This document shows, one piece after another, positions 34,568 through 43,088 of a stretch of 64,000 bases of DNA (position 1 is its first letter; each line of letters begins with the position of its first letter). The translations under genes and the position numbers were made by a program. The DNA is from Pacificoceanicola sp049341065 (GTDB lineage: Bacteria; Pseudomonadota; Alphaproteobacteria; Rhodobacterales; Rhodobacteraceae): assembly GCF_049341065.1 (NCBI RefSeq), contig NZ_JBMPIX010000001.1, positions 186,001-250,000 on the forward strand, given 5' to 3'. The notes beneath the pieces are model-generated. The model had not been told where the DNA came from, did no database searches, and saw only the letters and a program-made list of their open reading frames with translations.

Positions 34568-34608
34568 GAGGGGCTAGCCCCTCGCGCGGGCCTTGGTATT
34601 TTGACAGG
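34568..34608 (+). repeat. Hairpin-plus-tail intergenic repeat, copy B
   Basis: A perfect GAGGGGC-TA-GCCCCTC palindrome (34568-34583) is followed by a GC-rich link and GGTATTTTGACAGG. The order matches copy A at 7245-7291 on the other strand. It lies between the DinB and acuI genes, 26 bases before the acuI start; the stem might end the upstream operon. Confidence 0.5.
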
Positions 34609-34634
34609 ACAAACTGACAAAGACAGGAGAGAGC

Positions 34635-35630
34635 ATGTTCAAGGCATTGATCGTTGAAAAGGATGCAGAGACCGGCAAGACCAGCGCCTCGGTTCAGGAG
34701 ATCGGCGAAGATCGCCTTCCTGAGGGCGAGGTTACGGTGGCGGTCGAGTATTCCACAGTGAACTACAAGGATGGTCTGTGCATCGGGCCGGGCGGAGGAC
34801 TTGTGCGCAACTATCCGCATGTGCCGGGGATCGATTTCGCCGGGACGGTCGAAGCCTCCAGCGATGATCGTTACAAACCCGGCGACAAGGTCGTGCTGAC
34901 GGGTTGGCGTGTGGGCGAGGCGCATTGGGGGGGCTATTCCCAAAAGGCGCGGGTCAAGGCCGATTGGCTGGTGCCCTTGCCGGATGGGTTGGACGCGCGT
35001 GCGGCCATGGCGGTTGGAACCGCTGGCTTGACGGCGATGTTGGCGGTCATGGCCTTGCAGGACCACGGCATGGTGCCGGGGGACGGTCCGGTCCTGGTGA
35101 CTGGTGCGGCGGGCGGTGTTGGCTCGGTCGCGGTGGCGATTCTCGCCAACCTGGGTTTTGAGGTGGCGGCAGTGACCGGACGTCCGGAGCAGGAGGACTA
35201 TCTGCGGGCGCTTGGCGCCACCGAGATCGTCGCGCGGGACGAATTGACCGAAGTGACGCGCAAGCCGCTTGAGGGCGAGCGCTGGGCGGGATGCGTCGAC
35301 GCGGTGGCCGGGGCGATGCTGGGGCGTGTGCTGAAGCAGATGAAATACGGCAAGTCCGTCGCCGCGATTGGCCTAGCCGGCGGGGCGGTGATCGAGGGCG
35401 CCTTGATCACGCCTTTCATTCTGCGCGGTGTGAACCTCCTCGGGATCGACAGCGTCATGCAACCTTATGACAACCGTGTGCGCGCCTGGGAACGGATCGC
35501 CAAGGATCTGCCCATGGACAAGCTGGAGGCCATGGTCGAACCCGCCACTTTGGCGGATTTGCCCAAACTGGGGGCAGACATCCTGAAAGGTCAGGTGCGG
35601 GGCCGCGTGGTCGTCGACGTCAATGCCTGA
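34635..35630 (+). CDS. acuI: Acryloyl-CoA reductase (NADPH), MDR family
   Basis: A zinc-independent medium-chain dehydrogenase/reductase of 331 residues, closest to AcuI. It reduces toxic acryloyl-CoA to propionyl-CoA, a step in DMSP and 3-hydroxypropionate metabolism of roseobacters. Features are VEYSTVNYKDGLCIG, PHVPGIDFAGTV, GWRVGEAHWGGYSQKARVKADWLVPLP, a nucleotide-binding TGAAGGVGSVA, and the C-terminal LGIDSVMQPYDNR. No DMSP lyase is adjacent. It has a GGAGAG ribosome site, and the stop overlaps the next gene by eight bases. Confidence 0.88.
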   Translation: MFKALIVEKDAETGKTSASVQEIGEDRLPEGEVTVAVEYSTVNYKDGLCIGPGGGLVRNYPHVPGIDFAGTVEASSDDRYKPGDKVVLTGWRVGEAHWGGYSQKARVKADWLVPLPDGLDARAAMAVGTAGLTAMLAVMALQDHGMVPGDGPVLVTGAAGGVGSVAVAILANLGFEVAAVTGRPEQEDYLRALGATEIVARDELTEVTRKPLEGERWAGCVDAVAGAMLGRVLKQMKYGKSVAAIGLAGGAVIEGALITPFILRGVNLLGIDSVMQPYDNRVRAWERIAKDLPMDKLEAMVEPATLADLPKLGADILKGQVRGRVVVDVNA

Positions 35631-36015
35631 CCCAACGCCGGAAGAGCTGGCAGAGATTGCCCGCGCGCGCGGCCAGATGTTCCGCCCGGTCTGGTTCGCG
35701 CGGCTGTTTCGCGGCGATCTGGCTTTGGGAGAGACCTTTTGGGGTGGGCATCTGGGCATGCAGCTTGTCCTGATGCCGCTCTGGCTGCTTTTGATCGTCC
35801 TACTTCCTGCGGTTGCGCCGGGAGCAGGCAGGGGCAGCATATTGGCCTTTTTTGTGCTGTCAGGACTGGTCTCGGCACTGGTGACGCGGGCGGTGATTAT
35901 TGTCGCGCCGCGCTCGGACGCCGGGATTTGGCGCTGGGTCGCGATTGCGGTTAGCCTGCTGATCACGCTGCAGTCCATCGCGCTGTTGGTCTGGTGGCTG
36001 AACGGCGATCTGTAA
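35623..36015 (+). CDS. Small integral membrane protein, unknown
   Basis: A 130-residue protein with a polar N-terminal helix (MPDPTPEELAEIARARGQMF). Three hydrophobic helices follow at about 45-68, 72-92 and 104-127. The start overlaps acuI by eight bases, so it is co-translated. No family is recognised. The following gap 36016-36282 shows no clear promoter or gene. Confidence 0.65.
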   Translation: MPDPTPEELAEIARARGQMFRPVWFARLFRGDLALGETFWGGHLGMQLVLMPLWLLLIVLLPAVAPGAGRGSILAFFVLSGLVSALVTRAVIIVAPRSDAGIWRWVAIAVSLLITLQSIALLVWWLNGDL

Positions 36016-36282
36016 CCCCTGTCCCCGGTGTCGAAGTGCTTGCCTTGCAGGCGCCGGGTGTTGATTGCCGGGCGGTCACCACTAGTTACACTCGCCATGG
36101 CGGGTCGCATTTGAGACATCAAGCGGCGCGTCAATTTGTCATTCAGGCCGATCTTGGGCTAGGCTGTGACAGGTAAGGGGGCATCAACGATCTTCTTACG
36201 CACGAAAAACGCGGGCAGAGCTTTCGGCCATAGGCGGTTCGTTTGTTTCTCTGATCCGCGAGAATCGGGAAGGAAGGGAAAC

Positions 36283-36696
36283 GTGTTCAAACGTATCATG
36301 GTGCCAGTTGATCTGGCACATGCGGGCCGGCTTGAGCGGGCTTTGAGTTGTGCCGCTGATTTGGCCAAGCATTACGACGCAACGTTGGTCTATGTAGGGG
36401 TATCGGCCGCGACGCCCAGCAGCATCGCGCATACGCCCGAAGAGTTCGCGCAAAAGCTGTCCGAGTTCGCAGATGCGCAGGCCGAGACATGGGGGATTTC
36501 CACTCAGTCCCATGCAATGACCAGCCATGACCCGGCGATCGATCTGGATCCGACGCTGATGAAGGCGGTGGAAGAAACAGGGGCCGATCTGGTGATCATG
36601 GCAAGCCACATACCAAACATCACCGACTACATCTGGCCATCAAACGGGGGGACGATAGCGGGGCATGCCAAGGTCTCGGTCATGGTCGTGCGATGA
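36283..36696 (+). CDS. Universal stress protein (UspA family)
   Basis: A 137-residue UspA-fold protein. It begins MFKRIMVPVDLAHAGRLERALSCAADLAKHYDATLVYVGV and has the family's ADLVIMASHIPNITDYIWPSNGGTIAGHAKVSVMVVR, where the usual nucleotide-binding G-x2-G-x9-G-S/T is partly altered. The GTG start has AAGGAAGGGA upstream. It is 98 bases before the BCCT transporter gene. Pairs of UspA proteins and osmolyte transporters are known (TeaD with TeaABC in Halomonas), so it may tune transport. Confidence 0.85.
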   Translation: MFKRIMVPVDLAHAGRLERALSCAADLAKHYDATLVYVGVSAATPSSIAHTPEEFAQKLSEFADAQAETWGISTQSHAMTSHDPAIDLDPTLMKAVEETGADLVIMASHIPNITDYIWPSNGGTIAGHAKVSVMVVR

Positions 36697-36794
36697 CGCG
36701 CGCATTCAGGTGTGTGCGATGAGGCGCGCGATGAATATTGCGCTATGCGCCACTTCAAACGGAAACGCGACATAGGAACAGGGAGGCCTTTCAT

Positions 36795-38441
36795 ATGGCC
36801 GAAACAACAAACGATCAGGGGATACCAGAGCCGGAAGGCCCCTCTGACATCATCCAGACCGATTACGAAATCGGACAGGACAACATCGAAACCAACGTCG
36901 GTCCCTTCAATCTGGATATTCACAACCCGGTCTTTCTGATCTCGGGGCTGTCGATCATCGCCTTCGTTTTCTACACGCTGGCGTTGCCCGAACAGGCGGG
37001 AGCGTTCTTCACATGGATGTTCGGGGCCGTGACCAAGGGATTTGACTGGTTCTTTCTCGGGGCGGCGAATGTCTTTGTGATCTTCTGCCTTTTGCTGATC
37101 GTGCTGCCGGTGGGCAGTGTCCGGTTGGGCGGCGCTGATGCGCGACCGGATTACAGCTATGTCGGCTGGTTCGCCATGCTTTTCGCGGCGGGCATGGGCA
37201 TCGGCCTGATGTTCTATGGCGTGTCCGAACCGATGAGCCATTTCTCATCGTCCTTCGGGGGCACGGCTGTCGGCGAAGACGGTGTGCGCACGGATTGGGC
37301 GCCGCTGGGCGCCGCCGGAGCAAATGAACACGAGGCCGTCCGACTGGCCTTTGCTGCGACGATCTTCCATTGGGGGCTGCACCCTTGGGCGATCTATGCC
37401 GTGGTGGCGCTGGCGCTGGCCTTGTTTACCTATAACAAGGGCTTGCCGCTGACGATCCGCAGTGCCTTTTACCCGATCCTCGGGGATCGCGTCTGGGGCT
37501 GGCCGGGGCATATCATCGACACGCTGGCGGTGTTTGCGACGCTCTTTGGTCTGGCAACTTCGCTTGGCTTTGGCGCGACGCAGGCGAACGCGGGCCTGAA
37601 CGAATTGTTCGGCATTCCCGTGGGATCGACCACCGAAGTGATCCTGATCACGGCGATCACTTCGGTCGCTCTGATTTCGGTCGTGAGGGGGCTGGATGGC
37701 GGCGTCAAGGTGTTGTCCGAGATCAACATGGGGCTGGCTCTCTTGCTGCTGTTGTTTGTGCTGATCGTCGGGCCGACGGTGGCGCTGCTGACCGGCTTTG
37801 TCGATTACCTTGGCGCTTACTTGCAGTACCTGCCGGCGCTGTCGAACCCGCTGGGCCGTGAGGACGTCAACTTCAGCCAAGGTTGGACGTCGTTCTACTG
37901 GGCATGGTGGATCAGCTGGTCGCCCTTCGTCGGGATGTTCATCGCGCGCGTTTCGCGTGGACGGACCGTGCGGGAATTCATTATTTGCGTGTTGCTGATC
38001 CCGTCACTTGTCTGCGTTCTGTGGATGAGCGTGTTTGGCGGAACGGCGATTCATCAGGTGGTGGCCGACGGCTATACCGTCGCGCAGGATGCCCCTCTTG
38101 AGCTCAAGCTTTTCAAGATGCTTGATGTTCTGCCCTTGACCTCGATTACGTCGTTCATCGGGATCATCCTCGTGATCGTCTTCTTCGTGACCTCATCGGA
38201 CTCGGGTTCGCTGGTGATCGACACGATTACGGCAGGGGGCAAGGTTGACGCGCCCGTGCCGCAGCGGGTGTTCTGGTGCATCTTCGAAGGCGCGGTGGCC
38301 ATTGTGCTGTTGCTGTCGGCAGGCGGGCTGCAATCGCTGCAATCCATGGTGATCTCGACCGGGTTGCCCTTTACGGTGGTTCTGCTCTTCATGTGCTGGG
38401 CGATCTGGCGCGGGCTTCAGGCCGAACGCCGGGCGAACTGA
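36795..38441 (+). CDS. BCCT family betaine/choline/DMSP transporter
   Basis: A sodium- or proton-coupled uptake protein with 12 membrane helices and 548 residues. It has a hydrophilic 50-residue N-terminus and the BCCT signature region GWTSFYWAWWISWSPFVGMFIARVSRGRTVREF in helix 8. GMGIGLMFYGVSEPMSHF forms the glycine-rich helix. Substrates of the family are quaternary amines, carnitine or dimethylsulfoniopropionate; which one cannot be told. ATG 36795 has GGGAGG upstream. A strong terminator follows. Confidence 0.92.
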   Translation: MAETTNDQGIPEPEGPSDIIQTDYEIGQDNIETNVGPFNLDIHNPVFLISGLSIIAFVFYTLALPEQAGAFFTWMFGAVTKGFDWFFLGAANVFVIFCLLLIVLPVGSVRLGGADARPDYSYVGWFAMLFAAGMGIGLMFYGVSEPMSHFSSSFGGTAVGEDGVRTDWAPLGAAGANEHEAVRLAFAATIFHWGLHPWAIYAVVALALALFTYNKGLPLTIRSAFYPILGDRVWGWPGHIIDTLAVFATLFGLATSLGFGATQANAGLNELFGIPVGSTTEVILITAITSVALISVVRGLDGGVKVLSEINMGLALLLLLFVLIVGPTVALLTGFVDYLGAYLQYLPALSNPLGREDVNFSQGWTSFYWAWWISWSPFVGMFIARVSRGRTVREFIICVLLIPSLVCVLWMSVFGGTAIHQVVADGYTVAQDAPLELKLFKMLDVLPLTSITSFIGIILVIVFFVTSSDSGSLVIDTITAGGKVDAPVPQRVFWCIFEGAVAIVLLLSAGGLQSLQSMVISTGLPFTVVLLFMCWAIWRGLQAERRAN

Positions 38442-38458
38442 CGCTTTGACAAAGAACG

Positions 38459-38491
38459 AAAAAAGGCCCCGGCGCACCCGGGGCCTTTTTT
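38459..38491 (+). terminator. Strong intrinsic terminator after the BCCT gene
   Basis: AAAAGGCCCCGG, loop CGCAC, CCGGGGCCTTTTTT: eight G-C pairs flanked by an A-run and a six-base T-run, starting 18 bases after the stop. It should work on the plus strand and could also work on the minus strand. Confidence 0.93.
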
Positions 38492-38616
38492 GCGACGCTA
38501 TCGGTCAGCCAAGTACGTGGATGCGCTTTGTAAGTCTGTCCGTGCGCGTGAGCGGTTGACCTTGTCACCTACGAACGATTTGCTACATGAACTCGGAAAA
38601 AAGGGGAGTGTGCTGC

Positions 38617-39816
38617 GTGTTGGATATGGACTTTGTACGGGGACAGTTCCCTGCCTTTTCCGAGCCGTCCTTGCAGGGGCAGGCGTTTTTTGAAAATGCG
38701 GGCGGGTCATATACCTGCGGGCAGGTAATTTCCCGGCTCGAGCGGTATTATCGCCAGCGCAAGGTTCAACCCTATGCACCATATGAGGCCAGCCGCCTTG
38801 CGGGCGAAGAAATGGACGAGGCGCGGCGGCGACTTGCGGCGCTGCTTGGCGTCGAAACCGATGAGCTGAGCTTTGGCCCCTCGACCACGCAAAATACCTA
38901 TGTTCTGGCGCAGGCCTTTCGGCAATTCATGACCCCGGGCGAGGCGATCATCGTCACCAATCAGGATCACGAGGCCAATACAGGTCCGTGGCGGAGGCTG
39001 GCGGATGAGGGGATCGAGGTGCGCGAATGGGCCATTGACCCCGCAACCGGCCATTTGAACCCCGAAGACCTTGAGCCCCTTCTGGACGAAAAGGTGCGTC
39101 TGGTCTGCTTTCCGCATTGCTCGAACGTGGTGGGCGAAATCAACCCGGTTGTCGAGATCACGGCGCTGGCCCATGCGGCGGGCGCCTTTGTCTGCGTCGA
39201 TGGGGTGTCCTACGCGCCGCATGGCTTTCCCAATGTCGGCGAAATGGGTCCGGACATTTACCTGTTCTCATCCTACAAGACCTATGGCCCGCATCAGGGG
39301 ATCATGGTGATCCGCCGCGCGCTGGGCGAGGCGCTGCCGGGGCAGGGGCATTACTTCAACAACGACGTTCTGTACAAACGCTTTACCCCCGCAGGGCCAG
39401 ACCATGCGCAGGTGGCGGCCTGCGCCGGAATGGTCGATTACATCGAAGCCCTCGCCAAACATCACGCGGTCGGGCCTGACGAGGTACACGGGTTGATGCG
39501 CGACCACGAAGTGCGCTTGCTGCAGCCTTTGCTGGATGCGCTGTCGGCGCGAAATTCTGTACGTTTGCTTGGCCCGGCCAAGGCCGAAGGGCGCGCGCCC
39601 ACGGTGGCCGTGGCGCTCAATCGCGGTGCCGAAGAGGTTGCGGGCGAATTGGCAGGGCATGGGATCATGGCCGGGGGCGGCGATTTCTATGCGGTGCGGG
39701 CGCTTCAGGCCATGGGTGTTGATCCGCAGCAGGGCGTGCTGCGGCTGTCCTTCACCCATTATACAACCGAAGCGGAGGTTTCCCAATTAATTGACGCACT
39801 TGACGCCGTTCTTTGA
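38617..39816 (+). CDS. Class V aminotransferase, cysteine-desulfurase-like (lacks catalytic Cys)
   Basis: A fold-type I PLP enzyme of about 399 residues. The PLP lysine is about K221 in LFSSYKTYGPHQG. DGVSYAPHGFPNVGEMGPD and NQDHEANTGPWRRLA complete the cofactor site. It resembles the SufS-like subfamily, but the region that carries HHC in SufS reads GIMAGGGDFYAVR, with no cysteine, so desulfuration is unlikely. The substrate is unknown. GTG 38617 has GGGGAG upstream; ATG 38626 is an alternative. It ends where a probable stress promoter for the photolyase begins. Confidence 0.75.
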   Translation: MLDMDFVRGQFPAFSEPSLQGQAFFENAGGSYTCGQVISRLERYYRQRKVQPYAPYEASRLAGEEMDEARRRLAALLGVETDELSFGPSTTQNTYVLAQAFRQFMTPGEAIIVTNQDHEANTGPWRRLADEGIEVREWAIDPATGHLNPEDLEPLLDEKVRLVCFPHCSNVVGEINPVVEITALAHAAGAFVCVDGVSYAPHGFPNVGEMGPDIYLFSSYKTYGPHQGIMVIRRALGEALPGQGHYFNNDVLYKRFTPAGPDHAQVAACAGMVDYIEALAKHHAVGPDEVHGLMRDHEVRLLQPLLDALSARNSVRLLGPAKAEGRAPTVAVALNRGAEEVAGELAGHGIMAGGGDFYAVRALQAMGVDPQQGVLRLSFTHYTTEAEVSQLIDALDAVL

Positions 39817-39843
39817 TCCAAAGCAGGCGCTGGCCCGTATCCT
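39814..39843 (+). promoter_or_regulatory. Candidate RpoE (sigma-E) type promoter for photolyase
   Basis: TGATCC at 39814-39819 matches the -35 of the Rhodobacter sphaeroides singlet-oxygen sigma factor. Exactly 18 bases later TATCCT (39838-39843) could serve as -10. The start codon of the photolyase is 56 bases downstream. The -35 overlaps the stop of the preceding gene. The match rests mainly on the -35 and on the known membership of photolyase in that regulon. Confidence 0.4.
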
Positions 39844-39898
39844 CGGAAACAGAATGCCGGAGTGTGGCGTCTGAAGAATCCAAGGCGCGGAGGCAAGC

Positions 39899-41320
39899 TT
39901 GGCTGAAACATCCCCCATCATCGTCTGGATCAGGCGGGATCTTCGCCTGAGCGATCACGGCGCCCTGTCTGCCGCCGAGGCCACGGGGCGGCCGGTGATC
40001 CCTGTCTTTATCCGCGATAATCTGGTGGATGGTCTGGGCGCGGCCCCCAAGTGGCGTCTGGGTTTGGGGATTGCAAAATTCGCCGAGGCGCTCGAGGCAA
40101 AGGGAATGCGCCTGATCCTGCGCTCTGGGTCCGCGCGCGATGTTCTTGAGGCGCTGGCCAAGCAGACGGGCGCAAGCGCGGTCTTTTGGATGCGCGCTTA
40201 TGACCCGCAAAGCGTCCAGCGCGATACCGATGTGAAGGCAGCGTTGAAAGACCGCGGGATCGAGGCACAAAGCTTTGCCGGTCATTTGCTGTTCGAACCG
40301 TGGAGTGTGCAGACCAAACAGGGCGGTTTCTACAAGGTTTTCACCCCCTTCTGGCGCGAGGCGCGGACCCATGCGGTGGCGGTGCCTTTGCGCGCGCCAT
40401 CGAACCTGCGCGCCCCCGAGACATGGCCCGAAAGCGAGGCTTTCGAGGATTGGCATCTGGGCGCTGCGATGCGCCGGGGCGCCGATGTGGTACTGCCGTA
40501 TGTCCGGCTGGGCGAAGCCGCGGCGCAGGGACGGCTGGGCGCCTTCATCGCCTCAAAGGTGGCGGATTATGGCGAGCATCGCGACTTGCCCGCCGAGGAC
40601 GGCACCTCGGGGCTGAGCGAGAACCTGTCGCTCGGCGAAATCAGCCCGGCACAATGCTGGCAAGCCGGACGGCGGGCCATGGAGGAAGGTAAGCCGGGCG
40701 CAGAGACCTTTCTCAAAGAGCTGGTCTGGCGCGAGTTTGCCTATCACCTGATGTGGCACACACCGCACCTTTTGACCGACAACTGGCGCCAGGAATGGCA
40801 AGTCTTTCCGTGGAACGAAGACGCACGCCGCGCCGAGGTCAAGGCTTGGCAACAGGGGCGCACCGGCATCCCCTTTGTCGATGCGGGCCTGCGCGAGATG
40901 TATGTGACCGGCCGCATGCACAACCGCGTGAGGATGATCGTCGGCTCGTATTTGACCAAACATCTGCTGTGCCACTGGAAGATCGGTCAACGCTGGTTCG
41001 AAGACTGCCTGATCGACTGGGACCCGGCCAGCAATGCCATGGGTTGGCAATGGGTGGCGGGCTCTGGCCCCGACGCCTCGCCCTACTTCCGGGTGTTCAA
41101 CCCGGCGACACAGCGCGAAAAATTCGACCCACAGCGCGTTTTCGTGGATCGCTGGATCGCCGAAGGGCGCAAGTCCCCGACGCCAGAAGCGCTGAGTTAT
41201 TTCGAGGCCATTCCTGAACGCTGGGGAATGCGGGCCTCGGATGCCTATCCCGAGCCCATCGTGGCCTTGGACGAAGGCCGCAAACGCGCACTTGGTGCTT
41301 ATGAAAACAAGGGCTTTTGA
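39899..41320 (+). CDS. phrB: Deoxyribodipyrimidine photolyase
   Basis: This light-driven enzyme repairs cyclobutane pyrimidine dimers. The 473-residue protein has the N-terminal antenna domain (IIVWIRRDLRLSDHGAL) and a C-terminal FAD domain with LVWREFAYHLMWHTP, WQQGRTGIPFVDAGLREMYVTGRMHNRVRMIVGSYLTKHLL and FEDCLIDWDPASNAMGWQWVAGSGPDASPYFRVFNP. These are the class I photolyase motifs with intact flavin and tryptophan-chain residues. The TTG start at 39899 has GGAGG upstream. Confidence 0.93.
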   Translation: MAETSPIIVWIRRDLRLSDHGALSAAEATGRPVIPVFIRDNLVDGLGAAPKWRLGLGIAKFAEALEAKGMRLILRSGSARDVLEALAKQTGASAVFWMRAYDPQSVQRDTDVKAALKDRGIEAQSFAGHLLFEPWSVQTKQGGFYKVFTPFWREARTHAVAVPLRAPSNLRAPETWPESEAFEDWHLGAAMRRGADVVLPYVRLGEAAAQGRLGAFIASKVADYGEHRDLPAEDGTSGLSENLSLGEISPAQCWQAGRRAMEEGKPGAETFLKELVWREFAYHLMWHTPHLLTDNWRQEWQVFPWNEDARRAEVKAWQQGRTGIPFVDAGLREMYVTGRMHNRVRMIVGSYLTKHLLCHWKIGQRWFEDCLIDWDPASNAMGWQWVAGSGPDASPYFRVFNPATQREKFDPQRVFVDRWIAEGRKSPTPEALSYFEAIPERWGMRASDAYPEPIVALDEGRKRALGAYENKGF

Positions 41321-41399
41321 AGTCCGTGAAATGGTTAACGCTTGCCAGAACGCTTTTGCGGGGCAAATCTGACCCTATGTCCAGTGGGAGGGCAGCGAT

Positions 41400-42641
41400 A
41401 TGAAACACACAACAGATGAGGCGTTCTTGGGGGGCGTGATCACCAGCGTGGAAGGCCAGAAGGATCTGCCACGATACTTTGCACGGGTCTATGCTGCGGC
41501 TTGTGACATGAACAAGGGGCGACTGGATTTCGTGCTGCCGGACGGTCGCCGGTTTCGAGCCGAGGGGCGCAATCCCGGTCCGGTGGCGGAACTGCACATC
41601 CACAACCCCGATATTTTTGCGCGGCTGATCCGCGAGGGCGATCTTGGCTTCTGCGAAGCCTATGTGGACGAATGGTGGTCCTCTCCCGATCTGATGGCCT
41701 TTCTGGACCTTGTTCATGCGGACAATGATGACCTTTATGACGGCTTCCCGGGCATGGCGCTGGTGCGCGCCTACGAGAAGTTGCGCTTTTGGCTGCAGCG
41801 CAATTCCAAAAGGCAGGCGAAAAAGAACATCGCTCATCACTACGATCTGGGGAACGATTTCTACGGGTTGTGGTTGGACGATACGATGACCTACAGCTCG
41901 GCCCTGTTCGAGACTGGGCAGGAAAGCCTTGAGGCGGCGCAAATCGCCAAATATGCCTCGCTGGTGGACCGGATGGGCGTGCGGCCGGGGGACCACATTC
42001 TGGAGATCGGCTGCGGCTGGGGTGGTTTTGCGGAATATGCCGCCAAGGAACGGGGGCTGAAAGTCACCTGTTTGACCATCAGCGAAGAGCAATTCAAGTA
42101 CGCACAGGACCGGATCGACAAGGCAGGGTTGTCAGACCGTGTGACCTTTAAACTTCAAGATTATCGCGACGAAACCGGGCAATATGACGGGATTGCCAGC
42201 ATCGAGATGTTCGAAGCGGTGGGCGAAAAGTACTGGCCGACCTATTTTGAAACGGTGCGCGCGCGGCTCAAACCCGGCCGACAAGCCAGCTTGCAAATCA
42301 TCACCGTTCAGCACAGGCGCTGGGAGGTGTACCGGAAGGGCGTTGATTTCATTCAGAAATACATCTTTCCGGGGGGCATGCTGCCCAGCCCGGTGGTGCT
42401 GCGCGAACAGGTTGAAAAAGCCGGTCTTCACGTGGTCGGAAGCGTCGAGTTCGGTGAAAGCTACAGCATAACGCTGCGCCGCTGGCACGAGGAGTTCAAT
42501 GAGCGTTGGGATCAGATAGCGCGACTTGGTTTCGACACTCGGTTTCAAAGAATGTGGAATTTCTACCTTGCGTCTTGCGCGGCGACCTTCCACTTCGGTA
42601 ATTGTGATGTGACGCAGATAACCATCACAAGACCGAGCTGA
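41400..42641 (+). CDS. cfa: Cyclopropane-fatty-acyl-phospholipid synthase family methyltransferase
   Basis: A SAM-dependent enzyme acting on unsaturated acyl chains of membrane phospholipids. The 413-residue protein has the Cfa core: KKNIAHHYDLGNDFYGLWLDDTMTYSSALF, SAM motif ILEIGCGWGGFAEYAA and YDGIASIEMFEAVGEKYWPTYF. QKYIFPGGMLPS lies further on. It is longer at the N-terminus than the minimal domain. In Rhodobacter sphaeroides a cfa gene and phrA belong to the sigma-E singlet-oxygen regulon, so the adjacency fits. A GGGAGGG ribosome site precedes it. Confidence 0.9.
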   Translation: MKHTTDEAFLGGVITSVEGQKDLPRYFARVYAAACDMNKGRLDFVLPDGRRFRAEGRNPGPVAELHIHNPDIFARLIREGDLGFCEAYVDEWWSSPDLMAFLDLVHADNDDLYDGFPGMALVRAYEKLRFWLQRNSKRQAKKNIAHHYDLGNDFYGLWLDDTMTYSSALFETGQESLEAAQIAKYASLVDRMGVRPGDHILEIGCGWGGFAEYAAKERGLKVTCLTISEEQFKYAQDRIDKAGLSDRVTFKLQDYRDETGQYDGIASIEMFEAVGEKYWPTYFETVRARLKPGRQASLQIITVQHRRWEVYRKGVDFIQKYIFPGGMLPSPVVLREQVEKAGLHVVGSVEFGESYSITLRRWHEEFNERWDQIARLGFDTRFQRMWNFYLASCAATFHFGNCDVTQITITRPS

Positions 42642-42645
42642 CAAC

Positions 42646-43086
42646 ATGCCCACCGCCGCCAAACTCGTTGCTGCACTATGCCTTGCGGCGCTGGCCTATG
42701 CGACATCTGAGCTGATCAAGACACTGATGCCTGCGAGTACGGATTTTGGAGTTTTCAGTATCGTGAATACGCTGCTGGGTCTGATTTGTGGTTGGGTTGT
42801 GGTTGGATCGCGTGCCGGGCGCGGGCAGGTGGCCGCCGTGTCCAACGGGATCACCGGAATGGTGGCGCTGGTCTTTTGGGCGCTGTTCATTCAGTCCGCA
42901 AACGAAATGATCGGTCTTGCCGTGCGCCACCGCTATGATGGCCCGCTCGAGGCGCTGGCCGCTGTGTTCGAGATCATGGTCGACTATGGCCAGTATCTGG
43001 TCGATTTTCGGGTACTGGCTGCGCTGCTCTGCGGCGCATTGGTTACCGGCTATCTCAGCGAAGCCGCTTCCGAGCGCTGGAGGTAA
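42646..43086 (+). CDS. trgA: TrgA family tellurite-resistance membrane protein
   Basis: A 146-residue integral membrane protein with about four helices: MPTAAKLVAALCLAALAYATSELIKTLMP, GVFSIVNTLLGLICGWVVVGSRAG, and ITGMVALVFWALFIQSANEMIG. It matches TrgA of the Rhodobacter sphaeroides trgAB locus that contributes to high-level tellurite resistance; the mechanism is unknown. It starts four bases after the cfa stop, and its stop lies just before trgB. Confidence 0.82.
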   Translation: MPTAAKLVAALCLAALAYATSELIKTLMPASTDFGVFSIVNTLLGLICGWVVVGSRAGRGQVAAVSNGITGMVALVFWALFIQSANEMIGLAVRHRYDGPLEALAAVFEIMVDYGQYLVDFRVLAALLCGALVTGYLSEAASERWR

Positions 43087-43088
43087 CT

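Noticed and set aside
41341..41380. Heat-shock sigma factor promoter before cfa (CTTGCC and CTATGT)
   Set aside because: The two elements are 28 bases apart, too far for a functional spacer, and no other -35 fits well.
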